From Alphaproteobacteria bacterium UBA7314 (GTDB taxonomy: Bacteria > Pseudomonadota > Alphaproteobacteria > MPNO01 > UBA830): a stretch of DNA of 64,000 bases. Location of the stretch: assembly GCA_002471575.1 (NCBI GenBank), contig DKQG01000023.1, forward strand, positions 1 to 64,000, read 5' to 3'. Below, one piece after another: positions 1 through 8,419 of this stretch (positions within the stretch are counted from its first letter, which is position 1; every line of letters begins with the position of its first letter). The translations under genes were made by a program, and so were the position numbers. The notes beneath the pieces are model-generated. The model was not told the DNA's origin. It saw nothing but the letters and a program-made list of their open reading frames with translations, and did no database searches.

Positions 1-93
1 CGCAACGGGTAACCAGAACCGACGCATCATCCGGCCCATCGGCGTATCGCGCCCGGTACGGGTGAGAGTTTCGTTTTCTTCTTGCGTCAGCAT
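1..93 (-). CDS. Rieske 2Fe-2S aromatic-ring oxygenase, N-terminal fragment (cut by window edge)
   Basis: The first 31 codons of a minus-strand gene run off the left edge. The peptide opens MLTQEENETL and continues with a TPMGRMMRRFWLPVA stretch, which is the usual opening of phthalate-4,5-dioxygenase-type Rieske oxygenase alpha subunits. The ATG is preceded by a purine-rich GAGGGGGGT Shine-Dalgarno and lies 15 bp after the stop of the molybdoenzyme gene, so the two are probably co-transcribed. The Rieske and iron-binding residues lie outside the window, so the family call rests only on this N-terminal signature. Confidence 0.75.
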   Translation of the reverse strand, partial: MLTQEENETLTRTGRDTPMGRMMRRFWLPVA

Positions 94-107
94 GGTTGCA
101 CCCCCCT

Positions 108-2420
108 CTAATCCGCAGCCACTTCGGGCACGTCGAACGCTGTAACCGGCGGCGCCTGGTCTTCATAGCGTTCGACCTCTACCAGCGCGGTTTGCGCCAC
201 GCAACTCTGCGCGAGACGCGAAGATCCCTTATCAATCGTCAGCACGTTGGGGTTGCCATGCTTTTCGAGACAGCCGATATCGCGCGCATCCAGCGGGTCG
301 AGCCAGGCACCTGTCGACAGCCTTATCACGCCGCGCCGAACGCGATCCGTCACGTCGGCACCGGCAAGACACGCGCCACGATCGTTGAACAGCCGCACCA
401 CATCGCCGTGCGCGATGCCCCGCGACGCAGCATCGTCCGGGTGAATGGATACGGGTTCGCGGCCCGTGATCTTGGTACTCTGGCTAGGCTCGCAGAAATC
501 GAGCTGGCTGTGCATGCGCCGCTTCGGCTGGTTGGAAATCAGGTGCAGGGGATGCCGTTTCGCCTTTTCGGATCCTAACCATTCCGCGGGTTCCAGCCAG
601 GCCGGATGGCCGGGACAGTCTTCATAACGGAAACTGTCGATGGTTTTCGAGAAAATCTCGATCCGGCCGGACGGCGTCTTCAGCGACATCTTGTTGGGAT
701 CGTTTCGAAACCCTTCAAACAGGATCGACGATTCGACTGGCGTTTTAAATTCCCAGAAGCCACGTTCCCAGAATTCGTCGAAGTCCGGCATCTCGATATC
801 CTGCTTTTTAGCCGATTTTTGCGCTACAGCATACATGTGACGCAGCCAGGCCATCTCGTCTCGCCCTTCGGTGTACTTATCCGCCACGCCCAGCCGTTCG
901 GCTAGCCCGGAGAAAATATCGAAATCGCTACGCGCCTCACCGACCGGTTCCACGGCCTGGTACATCGCGACGAAGAAACGGTCGCGGAGGCCAGCGGCGA
1001 TGTCATTGCGTTCCAGTGTCGTCGTGACGGGAAACACGATGTCGGCACGCCGCGCCGCAGGCGTCCACCACGGCTCGTGCACGATGATGCATTCCGGCTT
1101 TTTCCAGGCTTCAAGAAACCGGTTGAGATCCTGCTGCTTATGAAACGGATTACCACCCGCCCAGTACACCATCCGAATGTCGGGGTAGGTCAGCATTTCT
1201 CCATTGAAATCGTATTCGGCGCCGGGATTGAGCAACATATCCACGACACGGGCGACCGGGATATAGGTGCCGACCGCATTCCCACCCTGTGGCAAGCCGA
1301 AATTCGGCATCTTCGACGATTGCTGGCCGATCGTGGCATTGGACCCGTAGCCAATGCCGACCCCGCCGCCGGGCAGGCCGATCTGGCCCAGCATTGCGGC
1401 AAGAGTGATTGCCATCCAACAGGGCTGTTCGCCGTGGTCGCAGCGCTGGACGGACCAACTCATCGTGATCATCGTCCGCGTCGCCGCCATCCGCCGAGCC
1501 AGTTTGCGCAGTCTTTCGGCATCGATACCGGTGATGCCGGCGGACCAGTCCGCGTCTTTGACCACGCCATCGGCCGCCCCAGTCAGGTACGGCTCGAACT
1601 GGTCATACCCCACGCAGTACCGATCGAGGAATTCTTTGTCATGCAACCCCTCCGCGACCAGCGTATGGGCGAGACCGAGCATTAACGCCACATCAGTATT
1701 CGGCCGCGGCGCGATCCAGTCGACATCTAATTCGTCGATAAAATCGTCCTGGATAGGGCTGATCTGAACGATATCAATCCCGGCCTGCCTGGCATCGCGC
1801 ACGTGGTCCTGAGTTTCATGTTGGGCGATGCCGTCCTTCGACACCTGACTGTTCTTGGGCGAAATCCCACCGAAAGCAACCAGCAGCTTCGTGTTGGCGA
1901 CGATATTGGGCCAGCTCGTCGGCCGCATCACCGGTTCCATCCCCCCGGTAACCCGCGGCACGATCACCGATGCCGAACCGAACGAATAGTTGGTCACCTG
2001 ATCGACGAACCCGCCCACATCATTGAAGAACCGTTTGAGCTGCGTGGCGGCGGAATGGAATGTCCCGGCGCTAGCCCAGCCGGACGAAGCGTATATCGCC
2101 TCGTTGCCGTGTTCGGTCCGCACTCGATCGATCTCCGCCGCTGCTAGGTCCAGCGCGGTATCCCACTGCACGGCCACGAACGGTTCCACGCCGCGCCCCG
2201 ACGTATCGCTGCGATAGCCGTTTTCCAACCACCCCCTGCGCACCATCGGCTGCGCCACGCGGCAGTCCGCGTACAACATTCCCGGCATGGCCTCGATCAT
2301 AGGCGATGGCTCGGGATCGTTCTCGAACGCCTTAACCCCCGTGACACGCCCGTTGGATGTCTGCACCCTGTAGGTGCCCCAGTGTGACGCGGTGATAGTA
2401 CCGTCGGGGTGTGTTGTCAT
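108..2420 (-). CDS. Molybdopterin oxidoreductase of the DMSO/TMAO/biotin-sulfoxide reductase family
   Basis: A protein of about 770 residues with the layout of BisC/TorA/DorA enzymes, which carry only a bis-MGD molybdenum cofactor. It lacks the N-terminal Cys motif for a 4Fe-4S cluster. The SSGWASAG stretch near residues 112-119 matches the region holding the serine that ligates Mo in DMSO reductase. The C-terminal part has the cofactor-binding beta-barrel pattern (LHLISNQPKRRMHSQLD). I took the ATG at 2420 because the protein aligns from ITASHWG; a longer frame reaches 2474. There is no Tat signal, so a cytoplasmic S- or N-oxide reductase (BisC-like) or an unrelated hydroxylase is more likely than a respiratory enzyme. 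The substrate is unknown. A Rieske oxygenase gene follows 15 bp downstream. Confidence 0.85.
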   Translation of the reverse strand: MTTHPDGTITASHWGTYRVQTSNGRVTGVKAFENDPEPSPMIEAMPGMLYADCRVAQPMVRRGWLENGYRSDTSGRGVEPFVAVQWDTALDLAAAEIDRVRTEHGNEAIYASSGWASAGTFHSAATQLKRFFNDVGGFVDQVTNYSFGSASVIVPRVTGGMEPVMRPTSWPNIVANTKLLVAFGGISPKNSQVSKDGIAQHETQDHVRDARQAGIDIVQISPIQDDFIDELDVDWIAPRPNTDVALMLGLAHTLVAEGLHDKEFLDRYCVGYDQFEPYLTGAADGVVKDADWSAGITGIDAERLRKLARRMAATRTMITMSWSVQRCDHGEQPCWMAITLAAMLGQIGLPGGGVGIGYGSNATIGQQSSKMPNFGLPQGGNAVGTYIPVARVVDMLLNPGAEYDFNGEMLTYPDIRMVYWAGGNPFHKQQDLNRFLEAWKKPECIIVHEPWWTPAARRADIVFPVTTTLERNDIAAGLRDRFFVAMYQAVEPVGEARSDFDIFSGLAERLGVADKYTEGRDEMAWLRHMYAVAQKSAKKQDIEMPDFDEFWERGFWEFKTPVESSILFEGFRNDPNKMSLKTPSGRIEIFSKTIDSFRYEDCPGHPAWLEPAEWLGSEKAKRHPLHLISNQPKRRMHSQLDFCEPSQSTKITGREPVSIHPDDAASRGIAHGDVVRLFNDRGACLAGADVTDRVRRGVIRLSTGAWLDPLDARDIGCLEKHGNPNVLTIDKGSSRLAQSCVAQTALVEVERYEDQAPPVTAFDVPEVAAD

Positions 2421-2966
2421 ACAAAAACTCCGCTGGAACAGGCCAAAACGATTGTAATGCAAATAGTTGGGCATGTCCCATCCAGGCTCGGCAGCGGCTA
2501 TTGCGCATCGGCATGGTGTTTAGCGGCGGCGAACGAGAACTTCAGCGCGCCCGACCCGCCGTCCAGATATTTTTAGCCACACCCGACCCCGAAATCCGCC
2601 TTCGCGCGAATCAGGTCACCGGTACTGCATCGATGGAATGCGACAGATCCGACAACGCCAGCGCACTGGCTGCCTCGGCACCCTTTACCGGATCCGGGGC
2701 CTGGTCCGGACCGGGCGATGTAGCTGGTGTCCACAGACTGTTCCGGTGCCGTGGGCGCTCTCGATGCATTAGCATTAGCTACTTAATCAAATTTAGCCAA
2801 AAGCGCGTTAATAACTGCTGCAGAAGATCGGGCGGTCCGAGCGTCGGATGCGACATATCTGGCTCGTTGCCTTGCATTCATTCAATCAGAGTCGTAAACC
2901 GACGAGGCATTTTTCGACTGACATCATCGGCATTTACGTTGGTGGTACTATTCTGGGGGAACCTCA
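2421..2966. other. Intergenic region, 546 bp, promoter space with no convincing gene
   Basis: The region lies between the minus-strand molybdoenzyme start and a plus-strand HupE-like mini gene, so it should hold divergent promoters. An AT-rich stretch sits at about 2765-2815. A minus-strand frame at 2611-2769 would give 52 residues with GC-rich third positions in its C-terminal half (DPVKGAEAASALALSDLSHS), but no Shine-Dalgarno precedes its ATG. It may be chance or a relic. Confidence 0.4.
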
Positions 2967-3188
2967 ATGATAGACAAATTCGGACTTTTTTCTCTGACCG
3001 CGCTGGTCGTGACGGCGGGCGCGACATCGGCGCAAGCCCATGCCGTCGACGGTGTCGGCGCGGGGTTCCTGCACCTCGTCACAAACTTGGATCATCTGCT
3101 TGTTCTGGTGACGGCCGGTGTCATCGCGGGCTTCGCTCTCCGTGAGGGCATCAAGGCGCGGCGCGCACGGCGCACCGGTACGGACTGA
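2967..3188 (+). CDS. Miniature HupE/UreJ-like membrane protein (73 aa)
   Basis: A 73-residue protein with a cleavable signal peptide (residues 1-24, ending SAQA-HA) followed by one hydrophobic segment. The segment VGAGFLHLVTNLDHLLVL resembles the conserved first helix of HupE/UreJ nickel/cobalt permeases (GFxHPxxGLDHxL), keeping the two histidines and the Asp-His pair. Full HupE proteins are about 190-200 residues with six or more helices, so this copy stops after the first. It ends in a basic tail (ARRARRTG). The ATG has a strong GGGGGA Shine-Dalgarno and the gene is closed by a good terminator, which argues for a real gene rather than decay. Function is unknown; metal binding is an inference from the motif. 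Confidence 0.65.
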   Translation: MIDKFGLFSLTALVVTAGATSAQAHAVDGVGAGFLHLVTNLDHLLVLVTAGVIAGFALREGIKARRARRTGTD

Positions 3189-3226
3189 TTGGGGCGATTA
3201 TCTACGGGCCGGAGGAGGCCCTGACG

Positions 3227-3258
3227 AAAACGGCCGGACAACCTATCCGGCCGTTTTT
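3227..3258 (+). terminator. Rho-independent terminator between convergent genes
   Basis: A perfect inverted repeat (ACGGCCGGA, 7-nt loop, TCCGGCCGT) is followed by a T6 run on the plus strand. It ends the mini HupE-like gene. On the minus strand it is followed by TTTT, so it may also stop the BenE-type gene, whose stop codon begins in the T-tract. Confidence 0.85.
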
Positions 3259-4502
3259 TATTGCGGCGCGTCGCCCTCGGCGAAATCCCGGCGTTCAACG
3301 AGGCGCGCGACCGCACATCCGAAAACAAGTCCCCAGAACGCGGCCCCGATCCCAAAGATCGACACACCCGCCACCGTGGTCAGAAACGTCACTAGTGCAC
3401 TGAGGGGAAATTTGCCACCGAACCCGCTGACAAACGCGGATTGCAATACCGGTATCATCGCCAGCCCCGCCAAAGTCGCGATGAAGGCCGTCGGCAACGC
3501 CACACCGATTTGGAGCGCCGAGGGCGCAAAAAGGCCGAAAAGGATGAAGAAAAGGCCGAACCAAATTCCACCGACGAACCGCCAGTCCCGGTCGCCCGAA
3601 ACGTTCAGGATCGCGTTTGCCGGCCCGGTAACGACCGTGGGCACGCACCCTAAAACGCCGTATACCATGGTGCCGCCGCCGCAAATCAGCGTCGACAGGT
3701 TTTCGGGCGGACGGTAACCGGCATTCCGCAGTATCGCGAAGCCCTGGGTATTGTGTATGCCGACGACCGTCACCGTCAGCGGAATAACGAATTCGATAAT
3801 CGCGTTCATGTTGAAATCGGGCCGGATCACAACAGGCGCCACAACCTGCATAGTGATATCTCCAACCGGGCTGAACTGTCCCGTTGCAAGGGTGGCAATC
3901 GTCCCGGCGACCAATGCCGAGAGAAGTGGTGGAAACCGCCGTTGCATCGCCAGCGACGCCGAAGAGGCGAGATAGCCTGCAATCATCGCGCCGGCAACCC
4001 AGACGCCGGTTTCGAAGGCGTCGATCATCCTAAGGCTGTAGGGCATGAAGACCCCCGCGACCATCGCCATAACGATTGGCTCGGGTAATGCTCTCGTCGC
4101 CCTACGAATGAAGCCCGTGAACGCCATTACCAAGATCAACACGCCGGTGACCAAATAGGCGCCGACCATCTCGGCAAGAGAAAGTTGCAGCAACGCCGGA
4201 CCGACGATTACCAGTGCGGGCATGCTATAGCCGAATGCAAATGGTTGGCGGTACAGATAGCAGACGAATACCGTCAAAACGCCGCTGAGCGAATACCCCG
4301 CGAACATCCATACGGCAATCTGATCAAACGGCAGTTTCGCAGCGGTCCCGATCGCGAGCGTCATCGCGCCGGGGCCGGTCGCGGCAAACAGGAACGCGCT
4401 GAACCCGTTGACGAGATTATGCCCGAAGGCGTGCAAAAGAACATCCGCAATTCGCGGCAACGGGCGACTGATTTTCTCTATTATTGATTGCTTACTGGCC
4501 AT
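3258..4502 (-). CDS. benE: BenE-family benzoate/H+ symporter-like permease
   Basis: A 414-residue polytopic protein with about 12 hydrophobic segments. It carries the BenE hallmark region near residues 250-300 (a GIHNTQGFAILRNAGYRPP stretch followed by a glycine-rich segment and VVTGPANAIL). BenE proteins take up benzoate or related aromatic acids with protons. The gene stands alone, and no benzoate dioxygenase genes are adjacent, so the substrate could be another aromatic or carboxylic acid. The ATG at 4502 gives the usual short cytoplasmic N-terminus before the first membrane segment. Confidence 0.85.
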   Translation of the reverse strand: MASKQSIIEKISRPLPRIADVLLHAFGHNLVNGFSAFLFAATGPGAMTLAIGTAAKLPFDQIAVWMFAGYSLSGVLTVFVCYLYRQPFAFGYSMPALVIVGPALLQLSLAEMVGAYLVTGVLILVMAFTGFIRRATRALPEPIVMAMVAGVFMPYSLRMIDAFETGVWVAGAMIAGYLASSASLAMQRRFPPLLSALVAGTIATLATGQFSPVGDITMQVVAPVVIRPDFNMNAIIEFVIPLTVTVVGIHNTQGFAILRNAGYRPPENLSTLICGGGTMVYGVLGCVPTVVTGPANAILNVSGDRDWRFVGGIWFGLFFILFGLFAPSALQIGVALPTAFIATLAGLAMIPVLQSAFVSGFGGKFPLSALVTFLTTVAGVSIFGIGAAFWGLVFGCAVARLVERRDFAEGDAPQ

Positions 4503-4558
4503 TGCACTTCGTCGGGCTTCGTTAGGATGCTGATAGCAAATTTATCGGAGGTGGCAAA

Positions 4559-4993
4559 ATGCTACTCACAATTGCTCAATCCTGTTCTTTCACGAAGCTC
4601 AACATCTCGGCGATATCTTTCCTGACACAATCTAAACAGGCTGGCAGCCTCATGTTGTCCGCGTACCCGACGCACAGCATCCGGCACTCGAGAGGCATCT
4701 TCGGCAATTGGATGTTCGGATTGCCGGTAGTCGTGGTCGCGGCAGGGATCTTGGTCGGGGCCGAAGATCTTGATCGCGTTAAGACAGTGTCATCGTTGCT
4801 GCCGGGTATTTCCAGGCCGTCAGAACCCAATGTCGCGTTTGCGTGCCAGACAGCATCCTCTAGGATCAGCGGTCCCACCGCTTTCCAGATGGAAGATACC
4901 TACAGGTTACGTGCTCTTGCAGGGCAGGCGAGGCTCGAACATGCAAGCAAGCAGCTCGCACACGATATAAAGACGGGGCGGAAGCCCGAATAA
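4559..4993 (+). CDS. Hypothetical protein with one predicted membrane segment
   Basis: This 144-residue frame is not recognised. Its best support is a near-ideal Shine-Dalgarno (GGAGG, 7 nt before ATG). A hydrophobic stretch at about residues 53-67 (FGLPVVVVAAGILVG) could be a membrane helix, and the C-terminal third (MEDTYRLRALAGQARLEH) looks like ordinary helical coding sequence. A Cys-rich frame on the opposite strand (4576-4878) also has coding-like codon use, so the true gene could be on either strand. Low confidence. Confidence 0.4.
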   Translation: MLLTIAQSCSFTKLNISAISFLTQSKQAGSLMLSAYPTHSIRHSRGIFGNWMFGLPVVVVAAGILVGAEDLDRVKTVSSLLPGISRPSEPNVAFACQTASSRISGPTAFQMEDTYRLRALAGQARLEHASKQLAHDIKTGRKPE

Positions 4994-5062
4994 CCGCGCG
5001 TCGGATAGAACACTGTTCGCACTTCTTGCTCGACGAGAGGGTGATCATTCAATGAAAAGAAA

Positions 5063-5139
5063 TGGCGCGCCCGGGAGGATTCGAACCCCCAACCTCCTGA
5101 TCCGTAGTCAGGCACTCTATCCAGTTGAGCTACGGGCGC
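5063..5139 (-). tRNA. tRNA-Arg (anticodon ACG), CCA encoded
   Basis: A cloverleaf can be drawn on the minus strand: 7-bp acceptor stem GCGCCCG/CGGGCGC, D-arm AGCTCAACTGGATAGAGT, an anticodon stem of CCTGA/TCAGG around loop CTACGGA (anticodon ACG, presumably read as ICG), and a T-arm containing GTTCGAATC. The discriminator base is G at 5066 and CCA is encoded at 5063-5065. Confidence 0.97.
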
Positions 5140-5152
5140 GCGGGCCGCAAGG

Positions 5153-5181
5153 GGTATAGCTAATGCGGGTTCGCGGTGCAA
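5153..5181 (-). promoter_or_regulatory. Sigma-70-type promoter of the tRNA-Arg gene
   Basis: On the minus strand a TTGCAC -35 box (5176-5181) is separated by exactly 17 bp from a TATACC -10 box (5153-5158). The tRNA begins 13 bp further on, at 5139. Spacing and position fit a standard tRNA promoter. Confidence 0.7.
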
Positions 5182-5387
5182 TGCGTTCTTTCTTGCTTTT
5201 CCGGTCTGATTGAACAGCCCCTCCCTACCGCGATTCGCGTTTACCGCACAAACGAAAGCGGGTTCGGACCGTGTAGCGCCCCGAAACGTCCCAGAACCCA
5301 CGTAAAGGCGTCGAATTCCCGCAAGATAACAGGAAACACAGGGAAAATTTGGCCGACAGCGGTGCGTTTTTGTCACCGACAATCGGC

Positions 5388-5416
5388 TTGTAGAGGGAGA
5401 ATCGTTAAAGTATCAT
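5388..5416 (+). promoter_or_regulatory. Candidate promoter of the lipoprotein gene
   Basis: A TTGTAG -35-like box (5388-5393), 17 bp spacer and TATCAT -10-like box (5411-5416) lie about 110 bp before the lipoprotein ATG. The match is moderate and untested. Confidence 0.4.
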
Positions 5417-5524
5417 GCGCGCCGGTCCGGGCGGCCTGGCTTGTTCTTACCTTTTTACAAGGATTTGCCATTTTCCCTGCCCGGAACCGCCGAAAAATGA
5501 ATTATTGGGGGTAAGGCCTTCATC

Positions 5525-6706
5525 ATGGCCCCTTTGAAAACCCGAACGAACACGATTAAAAATTGTGCGATCATTCTAGCAGCCGGCGCCATGCTCGGCG
5601 GATGCTCGGTTGTATCCGACGCGCTTTGGCCGTCGCTGACCGGAGAAGACCCTGCCGGTAATCAGAAGGCGCAAATCATTCCGCCATCCCGAGCGGAGTC
5701 GAATCCGGCACCAACATTATCGCCGCCGCCGCCCGCGCTCGGCCGGACGAACTTCGTTCCGCCGCAGGTTTCGCGGGGCGCAACGACCGGCACCTACGTC
5801 GGACAGCGCGTGGTCGAAGTTCGCGGCGAGTTGCAGCGCCTGCAGTCCCAGATCAATCAGCAGAACACCCAACTGCAGTCGATCCGAAACCTGACAGTCC
5901 AGCATTCGCAGAATTATCACACCACGGTTGGTGCCATTAATTCGCGGCTGCAGGTAGGAACTACGCCCGGCAACCCGGCCCTGGTGAACCAGTGGAATGT
6001 GGCGCAGGCCAGCCTGGCGCAGGTCGAAAACGATATCGCGCAGATGAACACCTTGGCGAACGGCGTTGCCAGTACATCGACGCTTTCTGCCTTTCTGCTG
6101 GAAACGACGCGGGCTGCCTATGGCTTGTCCGGCGCAATCGACGAAGATCACCGCCAACTCTCCATTCTTGAAGACGAGGTCAATCGCACCGTCGTCTTGA
6201 TCGACAGGCTGCTGAACGAGCTGAGCGAGGACATCTCGCGGCAAAGCAATTATCTCAGCACGGAACGCACCAACCTGACGACCCTGGCGCTAGCCATCAA
6301 GAACGGCGAAATACTGGGTTCGAGCCTGGGTAACCGCGCATTTTCGTCTGCCGCACCGGCAGCGAGCAGCGGATTCGCATCGTCACCCCCAGCCTCCGCC
6401 GGTACTCGCCGTCCGCTGGTGGTGATCCGTTTCGACCGAACTAACGTGCAATACGAACAGCCGCTATACAATGCGGTCAGCAGTGCCTTGCAACGCCGTC
6501 CGAACGCGATGTTCGATCTTGTCGCGGTCGCGCCTAATCACGGTAATGCGGCGCGGGTGGCGCTCTCGGCCAGTTCGTCGAAAAAGAATGCCGAGACGGT
6601 TCTGCGGTCACTTTCCGATATGGGTTTGCCGCTGGACCGGGTCCGGCTGTCGGCCCTGACCAGCAAAACAGCGGCGACCAACGAAGTACATTTATACGTT
6701 CGCTAA
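5525..6706 (+). CDS. Envelope lipoprotein with coiled coil and OmpA-like C-terminal region
   Basis: A 393-residue protein with a lipoprotein signal peptide and lipobox MLGGC (Cys27 would be lipidated). A proline-rich linker follows at about residues 50-80. A long Gln- and Leu-rich coiled coil spans about 90-260 (RGELQRLQSQINQQNTQLQ). The C-terminal part, about 300-393, begins LVVIRFDRTNVQYEQPLYNA, which recalls the OmpA/MotB-type beta-alpha fold, but the canonical peptidoglycan-binding NxxLSxxRA motif is not evident. It probably spans from a membrane into the periplasm. The gene is transcribed alone. No specific function is proposed. Confidence 0.7.
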   Translation: MAPLKTRTNTIKNCAIILAAGAMLGGCSVVSDALWPSLTGEDPAGNQKAQIIPPSRAESNPAPTLSPPPPALGRTNFVPPQVSRGATTGTYVGQRVVEVRGELQRLQSQINQQNTQLQSIRNLTVQHSQNYHTTVGAINSRLQVGTTPGNPALVNQWNVAQASLAQVENDIAQMNTLANGVASTSTLSAFLLETTRAAYGLSGAIDEDHRQLSILEDEVNRTVVLIDRLLNELSEDISRQSNYLSTERTNLTTLALAIKNGEILGSSLGNRAFSSAAPAASSGFASSPPASAGTRRPLVVIRFDRTNVQYEQPLYNAVSSALQRRPNAMFDLVAVAPNHGNAARVALSASSSKKNAETVLRSLSDMGLPLDRVRLSALTSKTAATNEVHLYVR

Positions 6707-6738
6707 ACTCGCGAATGCCCGATATGGAAACGGCTGCC

Positions 6739-6755
6739 GCAGGGCGCCTGTTTTT
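6739..6755 (+). terminator. Weak Rho-independent terminator candidate
   Basis: A short hairpin (GCAGG, GCG loop, CCTGT with one wobble pair) is followed by T5. It lies 33 bp after the lipoprotein stop and before the convergent flavin reductase gene. Confidence 0.35.
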
Positions 6756-6772
6756 GTAGCCTTATTGATGAG

Positions 6773-7456
6773 TCACTCGGCCGCGTCTCGCCTGCCCTTG
6801 GCGCGTCCTTCCAGGCCCTGTTGGATTTTCTCCAGGTTAGGCCCGCCCGGCGCCATTTCGAAAACAGTCTCAACCGACGTGTAATCGAAGTAGCCCATCC
6901 GGGCCAACGGGCGGCACTTCAGGATGTCGATCTTACCCTCGTCGGTGATGACGTCATCGCTTATGTGGACGCCTAGTACTTCACCGACCGTCAAATAGAC
7001 GATGTTGTCGACGGAATGACCCGGCAACGTCAGAGTGGTGTGATAACGGCATTCCAGATGAACGGGTGACGCCTTGACACGCGGCGGCGCGACCAGATTG
7101 GACGGCACCATTTCGAGACCCGCCAGTTTCGCCTCGTCGACGTCGGACGATACCATCTGGGCGGTGGTGTTGATCTGATCGCGCAGATCCCACGTCGCCA
7201 TGTTGCAGACGAATTCGCCGCCCTGCATGGCATTGCCCGCGGTATCCTTGGGTCCGCCGCCGCCCGGCCGGGAACTTGACGAAAACATCACGTAAGGCGG
7301 ATCGTATCCGAGATTGTTGAACTGGCTGTAGGGCGCCAGGTTGATCCGGCCTTCCAAATCCAGGGTCGTAATCCAGCCGATCGGCCGCGGCACCACGATC
7401 GACTTGTAAGGATTGTAAGGCAGACCGTGATTGTTCTTGGCGGTCTCGTAGAACAT
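6773..7456 (-). CDS. Flavin reductase family protein (FMN-binding split barrel)
   Basis: A 227-residue protein of the flavin-reductase-like split-barrel fold. The N-terminal region holds the typical PRPIGWITTLD and INLAPYSQFNNLGYDPP pattern, followed by EFVCNMATWDLRDQIN. Such proteins bind FMN and reduce flavin with NAD(P)H, often for a partner monooxygenase, or bind flavin as oxidoreductases themselves. The ATG has an AGGAGG Shine-Dalgarno 6 nt upstream. The HpaB-like monooxygenase at 15458-16927 would need such a partner, but the two genes are 8 kb apart, so the link is speculative. Confidence 0.8.
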   Translation of the reverse strand: MFYETAKNNHGLPYNPYKSIVVPRPIGWITTLDLEGRINLAPYSQFNNLGYDPPYVMFSSSSRPGGGGPKDTAGNAMQGGEFVCNMATWDLRDQINTTAQMVSSDVDEAKLAGLEMVPSNLVAPPRVKASPVHLECRYHTTLTLPGHSVDNIVYLTVGEVLGVHISDDVITDEGKIDILKCRPLARMGYFDYTSVETVFEMAPGGPNLEKIQQGLEGRAKGRRDAAE

Positions 7457-7519
7457 GCGCGCCTCCTTCGTTCAACGAGATTATCGGTGCCGACCACGGG
7501 GTTGGCAAATACGTTTGCT

Positions 7520-8368
7520 TTACTCGACTTCGTCCACAGCGACGTTATCGATCAAACGCGTTTCGCGCAGCCAGGCAGCTACGAAGACGCGCAACCCGGG
7601 CCTGCATGCTTCAACGGATTGCAGCGTTTTACTGTCGCGAATTTCGAAATAATCGACCTCGTCGAAGCCAGCGGCAAGAAGGGCATCCCTACCCCAGCGG
7701 CACTGGGCTTCCAGTTCGACGTCACCGGAAAGACGGCCGGCGACCGCCCGCATCGTATCCTGCAATGCTGGCGCGATACGGCGTTCGTAAACATTGAGAT
7801 ACGCGTTGCGCGATGACAGCGCCAGACCGTCGCGCTCTCTCACCACCGGTATACCGACGATGCGGATGGACAGATCCAGATCAAGCACCATCCGTTCAAC
7901 GACTTTGAGCTGCTGATAGTCCTTTTCGCCGAAATATGCAGCGTCAGGCCGGCAATGAGCGAACAGTTTCGAGACCACTGTCGTGACCCCGTCGAAATGA
8001 CCGGGCCGTCTCGCGCCGCATAAACCTTCGGTTAGCCCGGTAACCGTTACCGTGACCCCGAAACCATCAGGATACATCTCGGCCGCTGTCGGCGCATAGA
8101 CGATATCGACGCCGTTGCGCTCTAACAGTTCCAAGTCGTGGGCTTCATTGCGGGGATAGGAGTCGAAATCTTCATTCGCGTTGAACTGGGTCGGATTGAC
8201 AAACAGGCTGACGACGACCAAACCGCAATCGAGCCGCGCGCGGCGGACGAGCGCTAGGTGCCCCGCATGAAGCGCACCCATGGTCGGAACCAACCCGACG
8301 ACGACGCCGTCATTGCGCGCCGGTTCGACCGCGTCTCGCATTTCAACGGCCGTTCGGATAATCCGCAT
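7520..8368 (-). CDS. panC: Pantoate--beta-alanine ligase
   Basis: PanC condenses pantoate with beta-alanine using ATP in the last step of pantothenate synthesis. The nucleotidyltransferase HIGH-type motif PTMGALHAGH is at residues 28-37, followed by the VSLFVNPTQFNANEDFDSYP block, and a KMSKS-like LSSRN further on. I chose the ATG at 8368, which gives 282 residues beginning MRIIRTAVEM, the usual family start and length. A GTG at 8407 would add 13 residues (MSGSNTETCASKS). Neither start has a strong Shine-Dalgarno. It lies directly after panB in the same operon. Confidence 0.95.
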   Translation of the reverse strand: MRIIRTAVEMRDAVEPARNDGVVVGLVPTMGALHAGHLALVRRARLDCGLVVVSLFVNPTQFNANEDFDSYPRNEAHDLELLERNGVDIVYAPTAAEMYPDGFGVTVTVTGLTEGLCGARRPGHFDGVTTVVSKLFAHCRPDAAYFGEKDYQQLKVVERMVLDLDLSIRIVGIPVVRERDGLALSSRNAYLNVYERRIAPALQDTMRAVAGRLSGDVELEAQCRWGRDALLAAGFDEVDYFEIRDSKTLQSVEACRPGLRVFVAAWLRETRLIDNVAVDEVE

Positions 8369-8419
8369 GGATTTCGAAGCACAGGTTTCGGTGTTGGAGC
8401 CGCTCACGGGAGACGCCGA

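Larger units (their letters stand above)
5140..5524. other. Intergenic region, 385 bp, between tRNA-Arg and the lipoprotein gene
   Basis: It holds the divergent promoters for the tRNA and for the lipoprotein gene. No conserved coding frame was recognised. Frames that cross it on both strands have no Shine-Dalgarno and no family resemblance. Confidence 0.5.

Noticed and set aside
2411..3145. 735-bp plus-strand open frame across the intergenic region
   Set aside because: Its composition is unlike a protein, it has no family resemblance, and it overlaps the better supported mini HupE-like gene in another frame.
4576..4878. Cys-containing minus-strand frame opposite the hypothetical gene at 4559-4993
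   Set aside because: Codon use is coding-like near its end (CRMLCVGYADNM), but the start has no Shine-Dalgarno, whereas the plus frame has GGAGG at ideal distance. I could not decide firmly, so only the plus frame is listed.
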